64,000 bases of DNA, taken from the NCBI RefSeq assembly GCF_014191725.1, contig NZ_JACHWZ010000002.1, forward strand, positions 124,001 through 188,000. Reading direction: 5' to 3'. This DNA comes from Microbulbifer rhizosphaerae (GTDB lineage: Bacteria; Pseudomonadota; Gammaproteobacteria; Pseudomonadales; Cellvibrionaceae). Each line of letters begins with the position of its first letter. The first letter of the stretch is position 1. A program made the position numbers and the translations under genes. Below, piece after piece: positions 1 through 9,811 of the stretch. Under the pieces are notes generated by a model. The model was not told where the DNA came from, made no database searches, and worked only from the letters and a program-made list of their open reading frames with translations.

Positions 1-298
1 GCTTTGCCCAATCCCGGGCGTTGGGTGTGCGCCCGTTCGGCAGCGTATCCAGCGCCTCGCGGATTTCCGCCAGGGGAATGCCTGTTCGCTGGGCCACTTT
101 GATAATACCCACCCGGCGCAATACATCGCGGGCGTAGCGGCGCTGGTTGCCGGCGGTGCGCCAGCTTTTGATCAGTCCCTTGCTCTCGTAGAAATGCAGG
201 GTGGAAACCGCCACGCCGCTGCGCTCGGCCACCTCGCCCACCGTGAGCTCACGGCGCAGTTTCGGGTCCTGGCAGGTGCTGCCACCACCTTTCTTCAT
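1..298 (-). CDS. soxR: Redox-sensing MerR-family activator SoxR (3' end cut by window)
   Basis: The visible N-terminal part of about 99 residues is a MerR winged-helix domain: [20 protein letters not shown], then ESKGL, then [13 protein letters not shown] and a dimerisation-helix start. This matches SoxR closely. The cysteine cluster that would bind the [2Fe-2S] redox sensor lies beyond base 1 and cannot be checked. SoxR family members twist promoters when oxidised by redox-cycling compounds. Start chosen at 298, which has an AG-rich ribosome site about 7 bases upstream; in-frame ATGs at 304 and 316 are alternatives. It is divergent from an FMN reductase whose promoter carries a SoxR-type box, so that neighbour is the likely target. 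Confidence 0.88.
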   Translation of the reverse strand, partial: MKKGGGSTCQDPKLRRELTVGEVAERSGVAVSTLHFYESKGLIKSWRTAGNQRRYARDVLRRVGIIKVAQRTGIPLAEIREALDTLPNGRTPNARDWAK

Positions 299-345
299 AG
301 TCATCTTTCTACCCATGCCATAGCGAAAATTTATCGTCACAGCGA

Positions 346-376
346 TTGACCTAAAGTTAACTTGAGCTTTTACACT
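346..376 (+). promoter_or_regulatory. SoxR-type promoter with 19-bp spacer
   Basis: A -35 TTGACC (346-351) and a -10 TACACT (371-376) are separated by 19 bp, the over-long spacing typical of MerR-family activated promoters. A dyad, CTAAAGTT/AACTTGAG (351-366, one mismatch), fills the spacer. It closely resembles the E. coli SoxR site CCTCAAGTTAACTTGAGG. It reads toward the FMN reductase at 412. Confidence 0.85.
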
Positions 377-411
377 GCGCGGCGTTCGATTGCAACCTCT
401 GGGAGAAAACC

Positions 412-951
412 ATGCACACCAGGATTCACCTCGCCGTGATTTACGGCAGCACCCGCGAGGGCCGCCTCTGTGACGCCATCGTCAATTGGCTGGCCGCCCA
501 ACTGGAACAGGGTGGCGACTACACTCTCGACCTGATCGATCCCGCCGCCGGCACCGCCGATCTGCGCGGACGCCTCGACAGGGCCGACGCGTTCATAGTC
601 GCAACTCCCGAGTACAACCACGGCTATCCGGCGCCGCTCAAAGCCCTCATCGATTCCGCCAATGCGGAGTGGCAGGCCAAACCGGTGGCCTTTGTCAGCT
701 ACGGTGGCATCTCCGGCGGATCGCGCGCGGTGGAGCAGCTGCGCCAGGTATTCGCCGAACTGCACGCAGTCACCCTGCGCGACTGCGTCAGCTTTATCAA
801 CGTCTGGGAGCAGTTCGATGATCGCGGCCAGCTGTGGGACGCCGCCCGCGCCGAGCGTTCCCTGGCGTGCATGCTGGCGCACCTGCGCTGGTGGGCAACT
901 TCCCTGCGCGAAGCGCGCGATCATCGCCCCTACGCGGAGATCGCCGCGTGA
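412..951 (+). CDS. NAD(P)H-dependent FMN reductase, flavodoxin-like fold
   Basis: A 179-residue protein of the NADPH-dependent FMN reductase family: a flavodoxin-like fold with a phosphate loop near residues 9-15 (GSTREGR) and the isoalloxazine-contact motif PEYNHGYP near residues 66-73, then SYGGISGG. Such enzymes reduce flavins or quinones and are common SoxR-regulon members. A GGGAG ribosome site lies just upstream of the ATG. The stop overlaps the GTG start of the MFS gene by 3-4 bases, so the two are translationally coupled. The SoxR-type promoter upstream suggests induction by redox-cycling compounds. Confidence 0.85.
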   Translation: MHTRIHLAVIYGSTREGRLCDAIVNWLAAQLEQGGDYTLDLIDPAAGTADLRGRLDRADAFIVATPEYNHGYPAPLKALIDSANAEWQAKPVAFVSYGGISGGSRAVEQLRQVFAELHAVTLRDCVSFINVWEQFDDRGQLWDAARAERSLACMLAHLRWWATSLREARDHRPYAEIAA

Positions 952-2168
952 AGCCTTACCCCGTACAAGCCGGATTTGAAACAGCCACTGCGACAGAGCG
1001 GAAAGATCTATCCCTGCGAAAGGCTACCCTCCTCTGCCTGGCCGCGCTGACAGTGATGGCCGGGGCTACTGTCGCGCCTTCGCTGCCGGCGCTGGAAAAC
1101 CACTTCGCTGATAGCGCCAACAGCGAATTGTTGACTCGGCTGGTACTCACCTTGCCGGCCCTGTTTATCGCCCTCTTCGCGCCGCTTGCCGGCGTTGTCT
1201 CCGATCGTTTCGGACGGCGGCGGTTGCTGTTGTCATCGGTGTTGCTGTATGGACTGGCGGGCGTGTCCGGACTGCTGGCCGACAGCCTGCCTGGGATACT
1301 GGTGGGCCGCGCACTGCTGGGTATCGCGGTGGCCGGCACCATGACTTCCGTCACCGCACTGGTTGGCGATTATTTTTCCGGCGCTGAGCAGGGGAAATAT
1401 ATGGCGCAACAGGGTGCCTTTATCAGCTTCGGCGGTGTGGTGTTTCTCGTTCTCGGCGGCCTGCTGGCAGACCTGCACTGGCGCGCGCCTTTCGCGGTCT
1501 ACGCCATAGCCCTGCTCCTGCTGCCCGCCGCGCTGTTTTTTCTCGGCGAACCGGTGCGCGATCGCGACACCGCCGAAAGTGCGGGCAATGCGGCGCAGGT
1601 GCCCTACTTTCCGCTGGCGGCGCTGTTTGCCGCGGCGCTGCTCAACAGTCTGGTGTTCTACCTGATTCCGACCCAACTGCCGTTTCTGCTGCGGGAAATC
1701 GGCACTGTGTTGCCCAGCCACGCGGGACAGGCCATCGCCGGCGGCAACCTGATGGGAGCTGTCTCCTCGCTGTTTTTCTATCGCCGCATTCGCGAGCGGC
1801 TGGGAGCCCCTGGACTATTCGCCTTCTGCTTCGCCTTTATGGCCGCCGGCATGCTGCTGATTTCCGCAGCGGATTCCTTCGCCGCGGTAATGGCCGCGAC
1901 AGCGGTATACGGCGTCGGCATGGGCGCTCTGATGCCGCATCTGTTCGCCAGTGCCATACATCTGGCATCGGAGCGAATGCGCGGGCGCATCTCCGGCGGG
2001 CTCACCACCAGTATTTTTATCGGCCAGTTCCTGTCACCCCTGGCCAGCCAGCCCTGGATCGACCGTTTCGGCCTTGCCGCCGGCTTTTCGTTCGCCGGGA
2101 TGTTGCTGCTGCTTCCCGCTAGCGCCGTGGCCGCCGCGACGCTGTGGCGGCTGTTGGAAAGAACCTAG
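948..2168 (+). CDS. MFS transporter, drug/arabinose-efflux type
   Basis: About 406 residues with twelve predicted hydrophobic segments. The major-facilitator loop 2-3 motif is present as GVVSDRFGRRRLLL. Start chosen at GTG 948, which overlaps the TGA of the reductase (GTGA) and has CGGAG 8 bases upstream; a longer open frame from 834 would run inside the reductase gene and is unlikely. Position behind a SoxR-type promoter suggests export of redox-active or toxic compounds. The substrate cannot be read from sequence. Confidence 0.85.
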   Translation: MKPYPVQAGFETATATERKDLSLRKATLLCLAALTVMAGATVAPSLPALENHFADSANSELLTRLVLTLPALFIALFAPLAGVVSDRFGRRRLLLSSVLLYGLAGVSGLLADSLPGILVGRALLGIAVAGTMTSVTALVGDYFSGAEQGKYMAQQGAFISFGGVVFLVLGGLLADLHWRAPFAVYAIALLLLPAALFFLGEPVRDRDTAESAGNAAQVPYFPLAALFAAALLNSLVFYLIPTQLPFLLREIGTVLPSHAGQAIAGGNLMGAVSSLFFYRRIRERLGAPGLFAFCFAFMAAGMLLISAADSFAAVMAATAVYGVGMGALMPHLFASAIHLASERMRGRISGGLTTSIFIGQFLSPLASQPWIDRFGLAAGFSFAGMLLLLPASAVAAATLWRLLERT

Positions 2169-2194
2169 TTTATTCACGCACCGAGGATCGAAAA

Positions 2195-2530
2195 ATGACT
2201 GAGCCATCCGACAATTCCCGGATCTATCGCCTGGACAAATTCGTCGTACCCAACCCGGCCCGCGGGGAATTCCTCGCCCGGGTCCGGGAGACCCACCAGC
2301 TGTTAAAGGAGCTGCCGGGATTTATCCGCGATTTCCTTATGGAGCGCTCCCACACCGATGACAGTTTCATACTGGTGACATTGGTGGAGTGGCAGGATGA
2401 AGAATCCATCCGGAACGCCCGCGCGGCGGTGATGGATATGCACCGGAAAACGGAATTCGATACGCGCGAAATCCTGGCGCGCCTCGGAATCGAGGCCGAT
2501 ATCGGCAACTACAGAATTGCCGGTGACTGA
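2195..2530 (+). CDS. Antibiotic-biosynthesis-monooxygenase-like (ABM) domain protein
   Basis: 111 residues with the pattern of a dimeric alpha-beta barrel ABM domain: RLDKFVVPNPARGEFLARV, then ELPGFIRDFLMER, then VTLVEWQDEESIRNAR. Start at ATG 2195, preceded by GAGG. It follows the MFS gene by 26 bp and probably belongs to the same SoxR-controlled unit. Members act on quinones, haem or small aromatics or serve as detoxifying oxygenases; no specific activity can be assigned. Confidence 0.7.
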   Translation: MTEPSDNSRIYRLDKFVVPNPARGEFLARVRETHQLLKELPGFIRDFLMERSHTDDSFILVTLVEWQDEESIRNARAAVMDMHRKTEFDTREILARLGIEADIGNYRIAGD

Positions 2531-2694
2531 TCCGTCAACGGCTTGCCGCAAGAGACTCTCCAACAGTCTGGTAGCCGGGAGTTTTCGCGGCGCGGGGCTT
2601 AGTAAACTACACCGAATTTGAGGTAGCATGTCGAATTGCCCGGGGAATAGACGACCAGACGGTTGGGGCAACTTTATTTGAGGAAGGAAGCACA

Positions 2695-3656
2695 GTGGAA
2701 CCGATTATTTCAGTCAAGGGGCTCGGCAAGACCTACGCCGGAGGTTTTACCGCTCTTAAAAATGTAGACCTGGATATCCAGCGCGGGGAGATCTTCGCCC
2801 TGCTGGGGCCGAATGGTGCCGGCAAGACCACCCTGATCAGTATTGTCTGCGGTATCGTCAATCCCACCAGCGGCAGCGTTATCGCAAACGGTTACGATAT
2901 CCAGCGCGATTACCGCCTGGTGCGCAGCGAGATCGGCCTGGTGCCCCAGGAACTGGCCACCGATGCATTCGAAAGCGTTTGGGCCACAGTAAATTTCAGC
3001 CGCGGCCTGTTTGGCAAGGCCCCCAACCCCGCCTATATCGAGAAGCTGCTGCGCCAGCTTTCCCTGTGGGAGAAAAGGGACAGCAAGATCATGGCGCTGT
3101 CCGGCGGCATGAAGCGCCGGGTGATGATCGCCAAGGCGCTATCCCACGAGCCCAAAATCCTGTTCCTCGACGAGCCAACCGCCGGGGTGGACGTGGAGTT
3201 GCGCCAGGATATGTGGGAAATGGTACGCGAACTGCGGGAGTCGGGAGTGACCATTATTCTCACCACCCACTATATCGAGGAAGCCGAGGAGATGGCCGAC
3301 CGGGTGGGCGTCATCAACCACGGTGAAGTGATACTGGTGGAGGACAAGCGCACCCTGATGCAGAAGATGGGGGAGAAGGAACTCAGCTTGCATCTGCCGG
3401 AACCGCTGGACAAGGTGCCGGAAATCCTGGCGGACCTGCCGCTGACCCTCAGTGCCGACGGCAGCCAACTGGTCTACCGCTTCGATATCAAGAGCAGCGA
3501 TACCGGCATCACCGAGTTCCTGCGCCGGCTGAATGAGGCCAATATCGATTTCCGCGACCTGCACACCCGGGAGAGTTCACTGGAGGAGATTTTCGTCGGC
3601 CTGGTTCGGGGCAAACATGCAGAGAGTGAACAGCAGTTAACCAAGGAGGCTCAGGA

Positions 3657-3660
<4 letters not shown>
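2695..3660 (+). CDS. ABC exporter ATP-binding protein, YadG-like
   Basis: 321 residues. Walker A GPNGAGKT near residue 40, signature LSGGMKRR near 135, Walker [11 protein letters not shown] near 155 and the switch histidine in [14 protein letters not shown]. The roughly 100-residue C-terminal extension is typical of exporters that pair with ABC-2 permeases. Start is GTG 2695 with AGGAAGG upstream. The stop overlaps the start of the permease (ATGA), giving a two-gene operon. The resemblance to E. coli YadG/YadH is by eye; the substrate is unknown. Confidence 0.88.
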
Positions 3661-4418
<758 letters not shown>

Positions 4419-4508
4419 TTTATCGGGACTCGGGACAAAATTGTCGGACCGAAGGCCGAGGTACGAGGATGTGCCGAGCTATCGCGCGAATCACTTTCAG
4501 AATTGTGC

Positions 4509-4590
4509 TGTAGGAGCGGGCCATGCCCGCGATCGAGGGGGCCGCAAACACCGATCGCGGGCATGGCGGAGGCCGCCCCGCCCCTCCTAC
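4509..4590. repeat. REP-like inverted repeat (CATGCCCGCGATCG stem)
   Basis: Arms run from TGTAGGAGCGGGC + CATGCCCGCGATCG to CGATCGCGGGCATG + ...CCTCCTAC. It lies between convergent genes (permease and TetR) and shares its GTAGGAG end with the elements at 34465, 48543 and 53362. Confidence 0.7.
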
Positions 4591-4592
4591 AT

Positions 4593-5228
4593 TCAGGCGC
4601 TGTAAGCGCGCAAAAAAACTTTCACCACCTTTTCCACGCGCTCGCGGATTTCCGCTTCCGTGGGTGCGTCGCAACAGCCAATCAGCACCCGCATGTGCTG
4701 GCATCCCTGCAGCATGCCGAAGAAATACTCCGCCGCCGCCGCCGGATCTTCCACCTGCAGCAGCTCCAGTTCCGTGGCCCGGCGCAAAAGGCGCTCCATT
4801 TCCATCTGGGTGCGCTTCGGGCCGGCCTCAAAGAACAACCGCGCCACCTCCCCATCCTGCGATGCCATGCCGCACATCAGGCGAAGCAGGCGGACGGCAT
4901 CCTCGCTGTCAATCATGGCCAGGAAGGCCGCGCCGATGCGGTTCAGTATCTCCTCTACCGGGCTGTCCTTCTCCAGGGTAAACATCGGAAACGGCAACTG
5001 ATTGACGCACTTGGATTCAACCGCCGCGGAAAACAGGCTCTCCTTGTCGGAAAAGTGGCTGTAGACGGTGAGTTTGGACACCCCCGCCTCTGCGGCCACC
5101 GCATCCATACTGGTGCCGGCAAATCCCAGGGACAGAAACAGCTCCTTGGCTGCATCGAGGATGGCCTGGCGCTTGGCCGGGTCTTTGGGGCGGCCGCGGG
5201 ATGCGACCGGTGAAGTCTGATCAGTCAT
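4593..5228 (-). CDS. TetR/AcrR-family repressor of the adjacent RND pump
   Basis: 211 residues: an N-terminal TetR helix-turn-helix (residues 15-62, ILDAAKELFLSLGFAGTSMD, then VSKLTVYSHFSDKE) and an alpha-helical AefR-like C-terminal domain. It is divergent from the RND adaptor gene, with a perfect 8-bp-arm palindrome in the intergenic region, the usual layout of a pump repressor. Inducers are unknown. Confidence 0.88.
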   Translation of the reverse strand: MTDQTSPVASRGRPKDPAKRQAILDAAKELFLSLGFAGTSMDAVAAEAGVSKLTVYSHFSDKESLFSAAVESKCVNQLPFPMFTLEKDSPVEEILNRIGAAFLAMIDSEDAVRLLRLMCGMASQDGEVARLFFEAGPKRTQMEMERLLRRATELELLQVEDPAAAAEYFFGMLQGCQHMRVLIGCCDAPTEAEIRERVEKVVKVFLRAYSA

Positions 5229-5267
5229 AACTCTCCATATACTGGACTCGCGAGTTCAATAAAATTA

Positions 5268-5285
5268 CTATACTGCCCAGTATAG
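5268..5285. promoter_or_regulatory. Putative TetR operator (18-bp palindrome)
   Basis: CTATACTG-CC-CAGTATAG is a perfect 8+2+8 palindrome between the divergent tetR and RND genes. An additional half-like ATACTGG occurs at 5239-5245. The likely role is repression of both promoters by the adjacent TetR protein. Confidence 0.7.
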
Positions 5286-5368
5286 CATTACCGACCAGTG
5301 CTAACGCCCGTTTTACCACCGGCACCCTCGGTGCCGTGCATTATCAGCACAAGGAATGGGACTCCTTT

Positions 5369-6487
5369 ATGTACCGACCACTACTGCTCGCAGCACTGCC
5401 ACTCTGGCTGACACTCGCCGCCTGCTCACCGGCGGAACCAGAAAAAGACGAGGAAAAACCGCGCCCGGCGGTGATGGTTCACCCGAGGGTCGCCGGGGCA
5501 CTGCATGAGGTGTTCCCCGGCGAGGTTCGCGCCCGCTCCCAACCGGCCCTGGCCTTCCGCATCGGCGGCAAGATCAGTCGGCGCCTGGTGGATGTGGGCG
5601 ACCGGGTCGAGCGGGGCCAGCCCCTTGCGGAACTCAACGCCGAGGACCTGCGCCTGGAACTGGACAGTGCCCGCGCAAGGCTCACCTCCGCGGAGGCGGA
5701 ACACCGCCTGGCCAGCGGCGAACTGGAGCGCTACCGCGCCCTGCTGCAGCGCCAGTTGGTCAGCGCCTCGCAGTTCGACACCGTCGAGAGCCGTTTCGAT
5801 GCCAGTGCCGCCCAGCTCAAGCAGGCCCGCGCGCAACTGGATGTCACCCGCAACCAGGCCGGTTATGCAGTGCTTGAAGCGCCCCAGAGCGGTGTTATCG
5901 CCCAGCGTCTGGCGGAGGCGGGACAGGTGGTCGCCGCCGGCCAGGCGGTGTTCGAACTGGCAGTGGACGGCGATCGCGAAGTGCGTATCGACCTGCCGGA
6001 GCAGGCTATCGGCCGTTTCAAAGTCGGCCAGGCGCTGGCGGTGGAACTCTGGTCGCGGCCGGGCCAGCTCTTCCCAGCGCATATTCGCGAACTGTCCCCG
6101 GCGGCGGACGCCGCCTCGCGCACCTTTGAGGCGCGGGTGGCCTTCGACAACGACAAGGCCGGCGCCGAACTCGGCCAGAGCGCGCGGGTGTTCGTGGATG
6201 GCAAATCCTCACGGGGTGCCCTGGCACTGCCCATGTCCGCACTCACCGCCGACGGCGATCAGCCCTACGTATGGGTGCTGGACCCGCAGCAATCGACCCT
6301 GCACAAGACACCGGTAACCGTGGGCCCCTACGGCGAGGAGCAGGTGCCCGTACTGGCGGGCCTGCAGCCCGGCGACTGGGTCGTGGCCGCCGGTACCCAT
6401 CTGCTGCGGGAAGGTCAGCGGGTGCGCCCGGTGGACAGAATGAATCGCCCGATCGATCTCGACAGATCCCTGGCCCAACAGGAATAA
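5369..6487 (+). CDS. RND efflux periplasmic adaptor (membrane fusion lipoprotein)
   Basis: 372 residues from ATG 5369. A longer GTG start at 5336 is possible, but the lipoprotein signal MYRPLLLAALPLWLTLAAC with lipobox LAAC fits the 5369 start. It has a lipoyl/barrel-sandwich segment (KISRRLVDVGDRVERGQPLA), a helical hairpin near residues 95-150, and beta-barrel and membrane-proximal domains. It bridges the inner-membrane pump encoded next to an outer-membrane TolC-type channel, which is not encoded nearby. Confidence 0.9.
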   Translation: MYRPLLLAALPLWLTLAACSPAEPEKDEEKPRPAVMVHPRVAGALHEVFPGEVRARSQPALAFRIGGKISRRLVDVGDRVERGQPLAELNAEDLRLELDSARARLTSAEAEHRLASGELERYRALLQRQLVSASQFDTVESRFDASAAQLKQARAQLDVTRNQAGYAVLEAPQSGVIAQRLAEAGQVVAAGQAVFELAVDGDREVRIDLPEQAIGRFKVGQALAVELWSRPGQLFPAHIRELSPAADAASRTFEARVAFDNDKAGAELGQSARVFVDGKSSRGALALPMSALTADGDQPYVWVLDPQQSTLHKTPVTVGPYGEEQVPVLAGLQPGDWVVAAGTHLLREGQRVRPVDRMNRPIDLDRSLAQQE

Positions 6488-6539
6488 AGGTCCCCAGCCC
6501 TTGCGGACGAACACTCAGGGCCACATCGCAACCCCCATT

Positions 6540-6561
6540 CGCCTGCAAGCAGGCTCCTACA
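6540..6561. repeat. Half of a REP-like element
   Basis: Contains CGCCTGCAAGCAGGCTCCTA, the same arm as the perfect inverted repeat at 53362-53431, with a short internal dyad (CCTGCaaGCAGG). It lies in the 141-bp gap between the RND adaptor and pump genes. Confidence 0.65.
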
Positions 6562-6628
6562 GTGAGACATCTCACCCAATGCCCCCGCCGAGTCAGGCCG
6601 CCGGGCAATAAAATCGGGAATAATCGCC

Positions 6629-9600
6629 ATGCGTTTTAACCTTTCCGAGTGGGCACTGAAAAACCGCCCGCTGGTGCTCTACGCCATGATCCTGCTCGGC
6701 CTGCTGGGCACCATCTCCTACACCCAACTGGGCCAGAGCGAGGACCCGCCGTTCACTTTCAAGGTGATGGTGGTCAACACCCTCTGGCCCGGCGCCGGCG
6801 CCGAGGAGGTATCCCGCCAGATTACCGAGCGGGTGGAAAAAAAGCTGATGGAAACCGGCGACTATCAGCGCATCACCTCCTTTTCCCGCCCCGGCCAGTC
6901 CCAGGTGCTGTTTGTCGCCCGCGACGATATGCGCTCCAGCGAGATCCCGGACCTCTGGTACCAGGTGCGCAAAAAAGTCGGAGATATCCGCCACACCCTG
7001 CCGCCGGATATCCAGGGCCCCTTCTTCAATGACGAGTTCGGCACCACCTTCGGCAACATCTACGCACTCACCGGGCCCGGCTTCGACTACGCACTGAAAA
7101 AAGACTATGCGGAACGCCTGCAACTGGCGCTGCAGCGGGTGAAGGATGTGGGCAAGGTGGAACTGCTCGGCCTGCAGGACGAAAAAATCTGGGTGGAAAT
7201 TTCCAACACCAAGTTGGCCTCCCTGGGGATTCCCCTGTCCTCGGTGCAGAGCGTACTGCAATCGCAGAACAGCGTGGCCGATGCCGGTTTTGTGGATACC
7301 GTCAGCGACCGCGTGCGCATACGGGTGAGCGGCCAGTTCCAGTCGGTGGAAGAAATTCGCAATTTTCCCATCAGTGCCGGGGGGCGCACCCAGCGCCTGG
7401 GTGATATTGCCAAGGTGCACCGCGGCTTCAGCGATCCACCGCAGCCGCGCATGCGCTTTATGGGCGAAGACGCCATCGGCATCGCGGTATCCATGAAGGC
7501 CGGTGGCGACATTCTGGAACTGGGGGAAAATCTCGACGCGGCCTTTGCCGAGTTGCAGCTGGACCTGCCTGTGGGGCTCGAGCTGCGCAAGGTTTCGGAC
7601 CAGCCGGCGGCGGTAAAGCGCGGCGTGGGCGAATTCCTGCAGGTGCTGGCAGAGGCGCTGGCGATCGTGCTGCTGGTGAGTTTTTTCTCCCTCGGTGCGC
7701 GTACCGGGCTGGTGGTGGCACTGTCGATACCCTTGGTGCTGGCGATGACCTTTGCGCTGATGCACTACTTCGGTATCGGCCTGCACAAGATTTCCCTCGG
7801 CGCCCTGGTGCTGGCCCTCGGCCTGATGGTGGACGACGCCATCATCGCGGTGGAAATGATGGCAATCAAAATGGAACAGGGCCTGAGTCGTCTCAAGGCC
7901 GCCGGCTTCGCCTGGACCAGCACCGCCTTCCCGATGCTCACCGGCACCCTGATCACCGCCGCTGGCTTCCTGCCCATTGCCACGGCGCAGTCTGGCACCG
8001 GTGAGTACACCCGCTCGATTTTCCAGGTGGTGACCCTGTCACTGCTGGCTTCCTGGGTCGCCGCGGTGGTTTTTGTACCCTACCTGGGCGACCGCCTGCT
8101 CCCCAACCTGACACGACACGGCAGCAGCGGCGAGATCCACGACCCCTATGAAAAACCCTTCTACCGGCGTTTCCGCAGGCTGGTGCTCTGGTGCCTGCGC
8201 CACCGCAAGACCGTGATAGCGCTGACGCTAGCGGTTTTCGTCGGCGCCCTGGTCCTGTTCCGCTTCGTGCCGCAACAGTTTTTCCCCTCGTCCAGCCGAC
8301 TGGAGCTGATGGTGGACCTGAAACTCGCCGAGGGCGCTTCACTGAAAGCCACCGAACACCAGGCCGTGCGCCTGGAGACGCTGCTGGCCCGGAACCCGCT
8401 GGTGGTCAACTATGTAGCCTATGTGGGCACCGGCTCGCCGCGCTTTTACCTGCCCCTGGACCAGCAGCTGCCGGCGGCCAGCTTTGCCCAGTTCGTTGTG
8501 CAGACGCGCAGCGTGGACGAACGCGAAGAGGTGCGCAGCTGGCTGATCGAAACCCTGCGCGAGGAGTTCCCCACCCTGCGCTCCCGTGTGTCGCGGCTGG
8601 AGAACGGCCCTCCAGTGGGTTATCCGGTGCAGTTCCGCGTATCCGGTGAACACATCCCCGAGGTGCGCGAACTGGCCCGCGCGGTGGCGGAGAAGGTCCG
8701 CGCAAACCCGGCGGTGTCCAACGTGCACCTGGACTGGGAGGAGCCCAGCAAATCAGTGCACCTGAATATCGACCAGGACCGCGCCCGCACCCTGGGCGTC
8801 AACTCCGCCACCCTGTCCCGCGCGCTGCAGAGTTCCCTCAGCGGTATCACCGTGGGCCAGTACCGCGAGTACAACGAGCTGATCGACGTGGAGGTGCGCG
8901 GCGACGAGCGCGAACGCCGGGCCCTGGGATTGCTCGGAAACCTGGCGGTGCAGACCGATGGCGGCCGCAGTGTGCCGCTCAACCAGGTGGCCACGCTGGA
9001 CTACGGTTTTGAGGAGGGCGTTATCTGGCACCGCGACCGGCTGCCGACGGTGACAGTGCGCGCCGACATCTACGGCGAGCAACAGCCAGCCACCGTGGTG
9101 AATGAAGTCTGGCCGCGGCTGCGGGATATCCGCGCGCAGTTGCCGCCGGGCTACCTGCTGGAAATCGGCGGCAGTGTGGAGGAATCCGCGCGCGGCCAGG
9201 ACTCGGTGAACGCCGGCATGCCACTGTTCCTGCTGGTGGTGTTCACGCTGTTGATGCTGCAGTTGCGCAGCTTTTCCCTGTCGACCCTGGTGTTTCTCAC
9301 CGCGCCCCTGGGCATTATCGGCGTGACCCTGTTCCTGCTGATGTTCCGCCAGCCTTTCGGCTTCGTGGCCATGCTCGGCACCATCGCCCTGGCGGGTATG
9401 ATCATGCGCAACTCGGTCATTTTAATAGACCAGATACAGCAGGATATAACGCAGGGGCGGACTCCCTGGGACGCCATTGTCGAATCCACGGTGCGCCGTT
9501 TCCGGCCCATCGCACTGACGGCACTGACCGCAGTGCTGGCGATGATCCCATTGTCGCGCAGCGATTTCTTCGGCCCCATGGCGGTGGCGATCATGGGTGG

Positions 9601-9754
9601 GCTGATCGTGGCCACCGCGCTGACGCTGCTGTTTTTGCCGGCGCTCTACGCGGCTTGGTTCCGCGTGCGCGAGGGGGAAATGCCGGAGCCGGCGCCACGG
9701 GGGAATTTCGCCGTCGGTTTCGCACAACTGCGCAAGCGTCTGCTTAAGACGTAG
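6629..9754 (+). CDS. RND multidrug efflux pump, inner-membrane subunit
   Basis: 1041 residues, the normal AcrB/MexB-family length. Start MRFNLSEWALKNRPLVLY with a first membrane helix, a large periplasmic loop, and the proton-relay acidic pair in helix 4 (LGLMVDDAIIAVE, near residue 400). A second half follows with RMxxDIP-like and GxxMxxN segments (AGMIMRNSVILIDQ). It exports substrates by proton antiport together with the upstream lipoprotein adaptor, and is probably repressed by the divergent TetR protein. Confidence 0.93.
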   Translation: MRFNLSEWALKNRPLVLYAMILLGLLGTISYTQLGQSEDPPFTFKVMVVNTLWPGAGAEEVSRQITERVEKKLMETGDYQRITSFSRPGQSQVLFVARDDMRSSEIPDLWYQVRKKVGDIRHTLPPDIQGPFFNDEFGTTFGNIYALTGPGFDYALKKDYAERLQLALQRVKDVGKVELLGLQDEKIWVEISNTKLASLGIPLSSVQSVLQSQNSVADAGFVDTVSDRVRIRVSGQFQSVEEIRNFPISAGGRTQRLGDIAKVHRGFSDPPQPRMRFMGEDAIGIAVSMKAGGDILELGENLDAAFAELQLDLPVGLELRKVSDQPAAVKRGVGEFLQVLAEALAIVLLVSFFSLGARTGLVVALSIPLVLAMTFALMHYFGIGLHKISLGALVLALGLMVDDAIIAVEMMAIKMEQGLSRLKAAGFAWTSTAFPMLTGTLITAAGFLPIATAQSGTGEYTRSIFQVVTLSLLASWVAAVVFVPYLGDRLLPNLTRHGSSGEIHDPYEKPFYRRFRRLVLWCLRHRKTVIALTLAVFVGALVLFRFVPQQFFPSSSRLELMVDLKLAEGASLKATEHQAVRLETLLARNPLVVNYVAYVGTGSPRFYLPLDQQLPAASFAQFVVQTRSVDEREEVRSWLIETLREEFPTLRSRVSRLENGPPVGYPVQFRVSGEHIPEVRELARAVAEKVRANPAVSNVHLDWEEPSKSVHLNIDQDRARTLGVNSATLSRALQSSLSGITVGQYREYNELIDVEVRGDERERRALGLLGNLAVQTDGGRSVPLNQVATLDYGFEEGVIWHRDRLPTVTVRADIYGEQQPATVVNEVWPRLRDIRAQLPPGYLLEIGGSVEESARGQDSVNAGMPLFLLVVFTLLMLQLRSFSLSTLVFLTAPLGIIGVTLFLLMFRQPFGFVAMLGTIALAGMIMRNSVILIDQIQQDITQGRTPWDAIVESTVRRFRPIALTALTAVLAMIPLSRSDFFGPMAVAIMGGLIVATALTLLFLPALYAAWFRVREGEMPEPAPRGNFAVGFAQLRKRLLKT

Positions 9755-9784
9755 GATGCGCACGTTACGCTTTGCCCATCCTAC
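9751..9784. repeat. Inverted repeat GTAGGATG...CATCCTAC
   Basis: GTAGGATG (9751-9758) and CATCCTAC (9777-9784) flank a stretch containing CGTTACGCTTTGCC. A related half-element is at 41487-41515. The repeat overlaps the stop codon of the RND pump and could form a 3' end hairpin. Confidence 0.55.
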
Positions 9785-9811
9785 GGGACTGAACTGCCCG
9801 CTCCTACAAGG

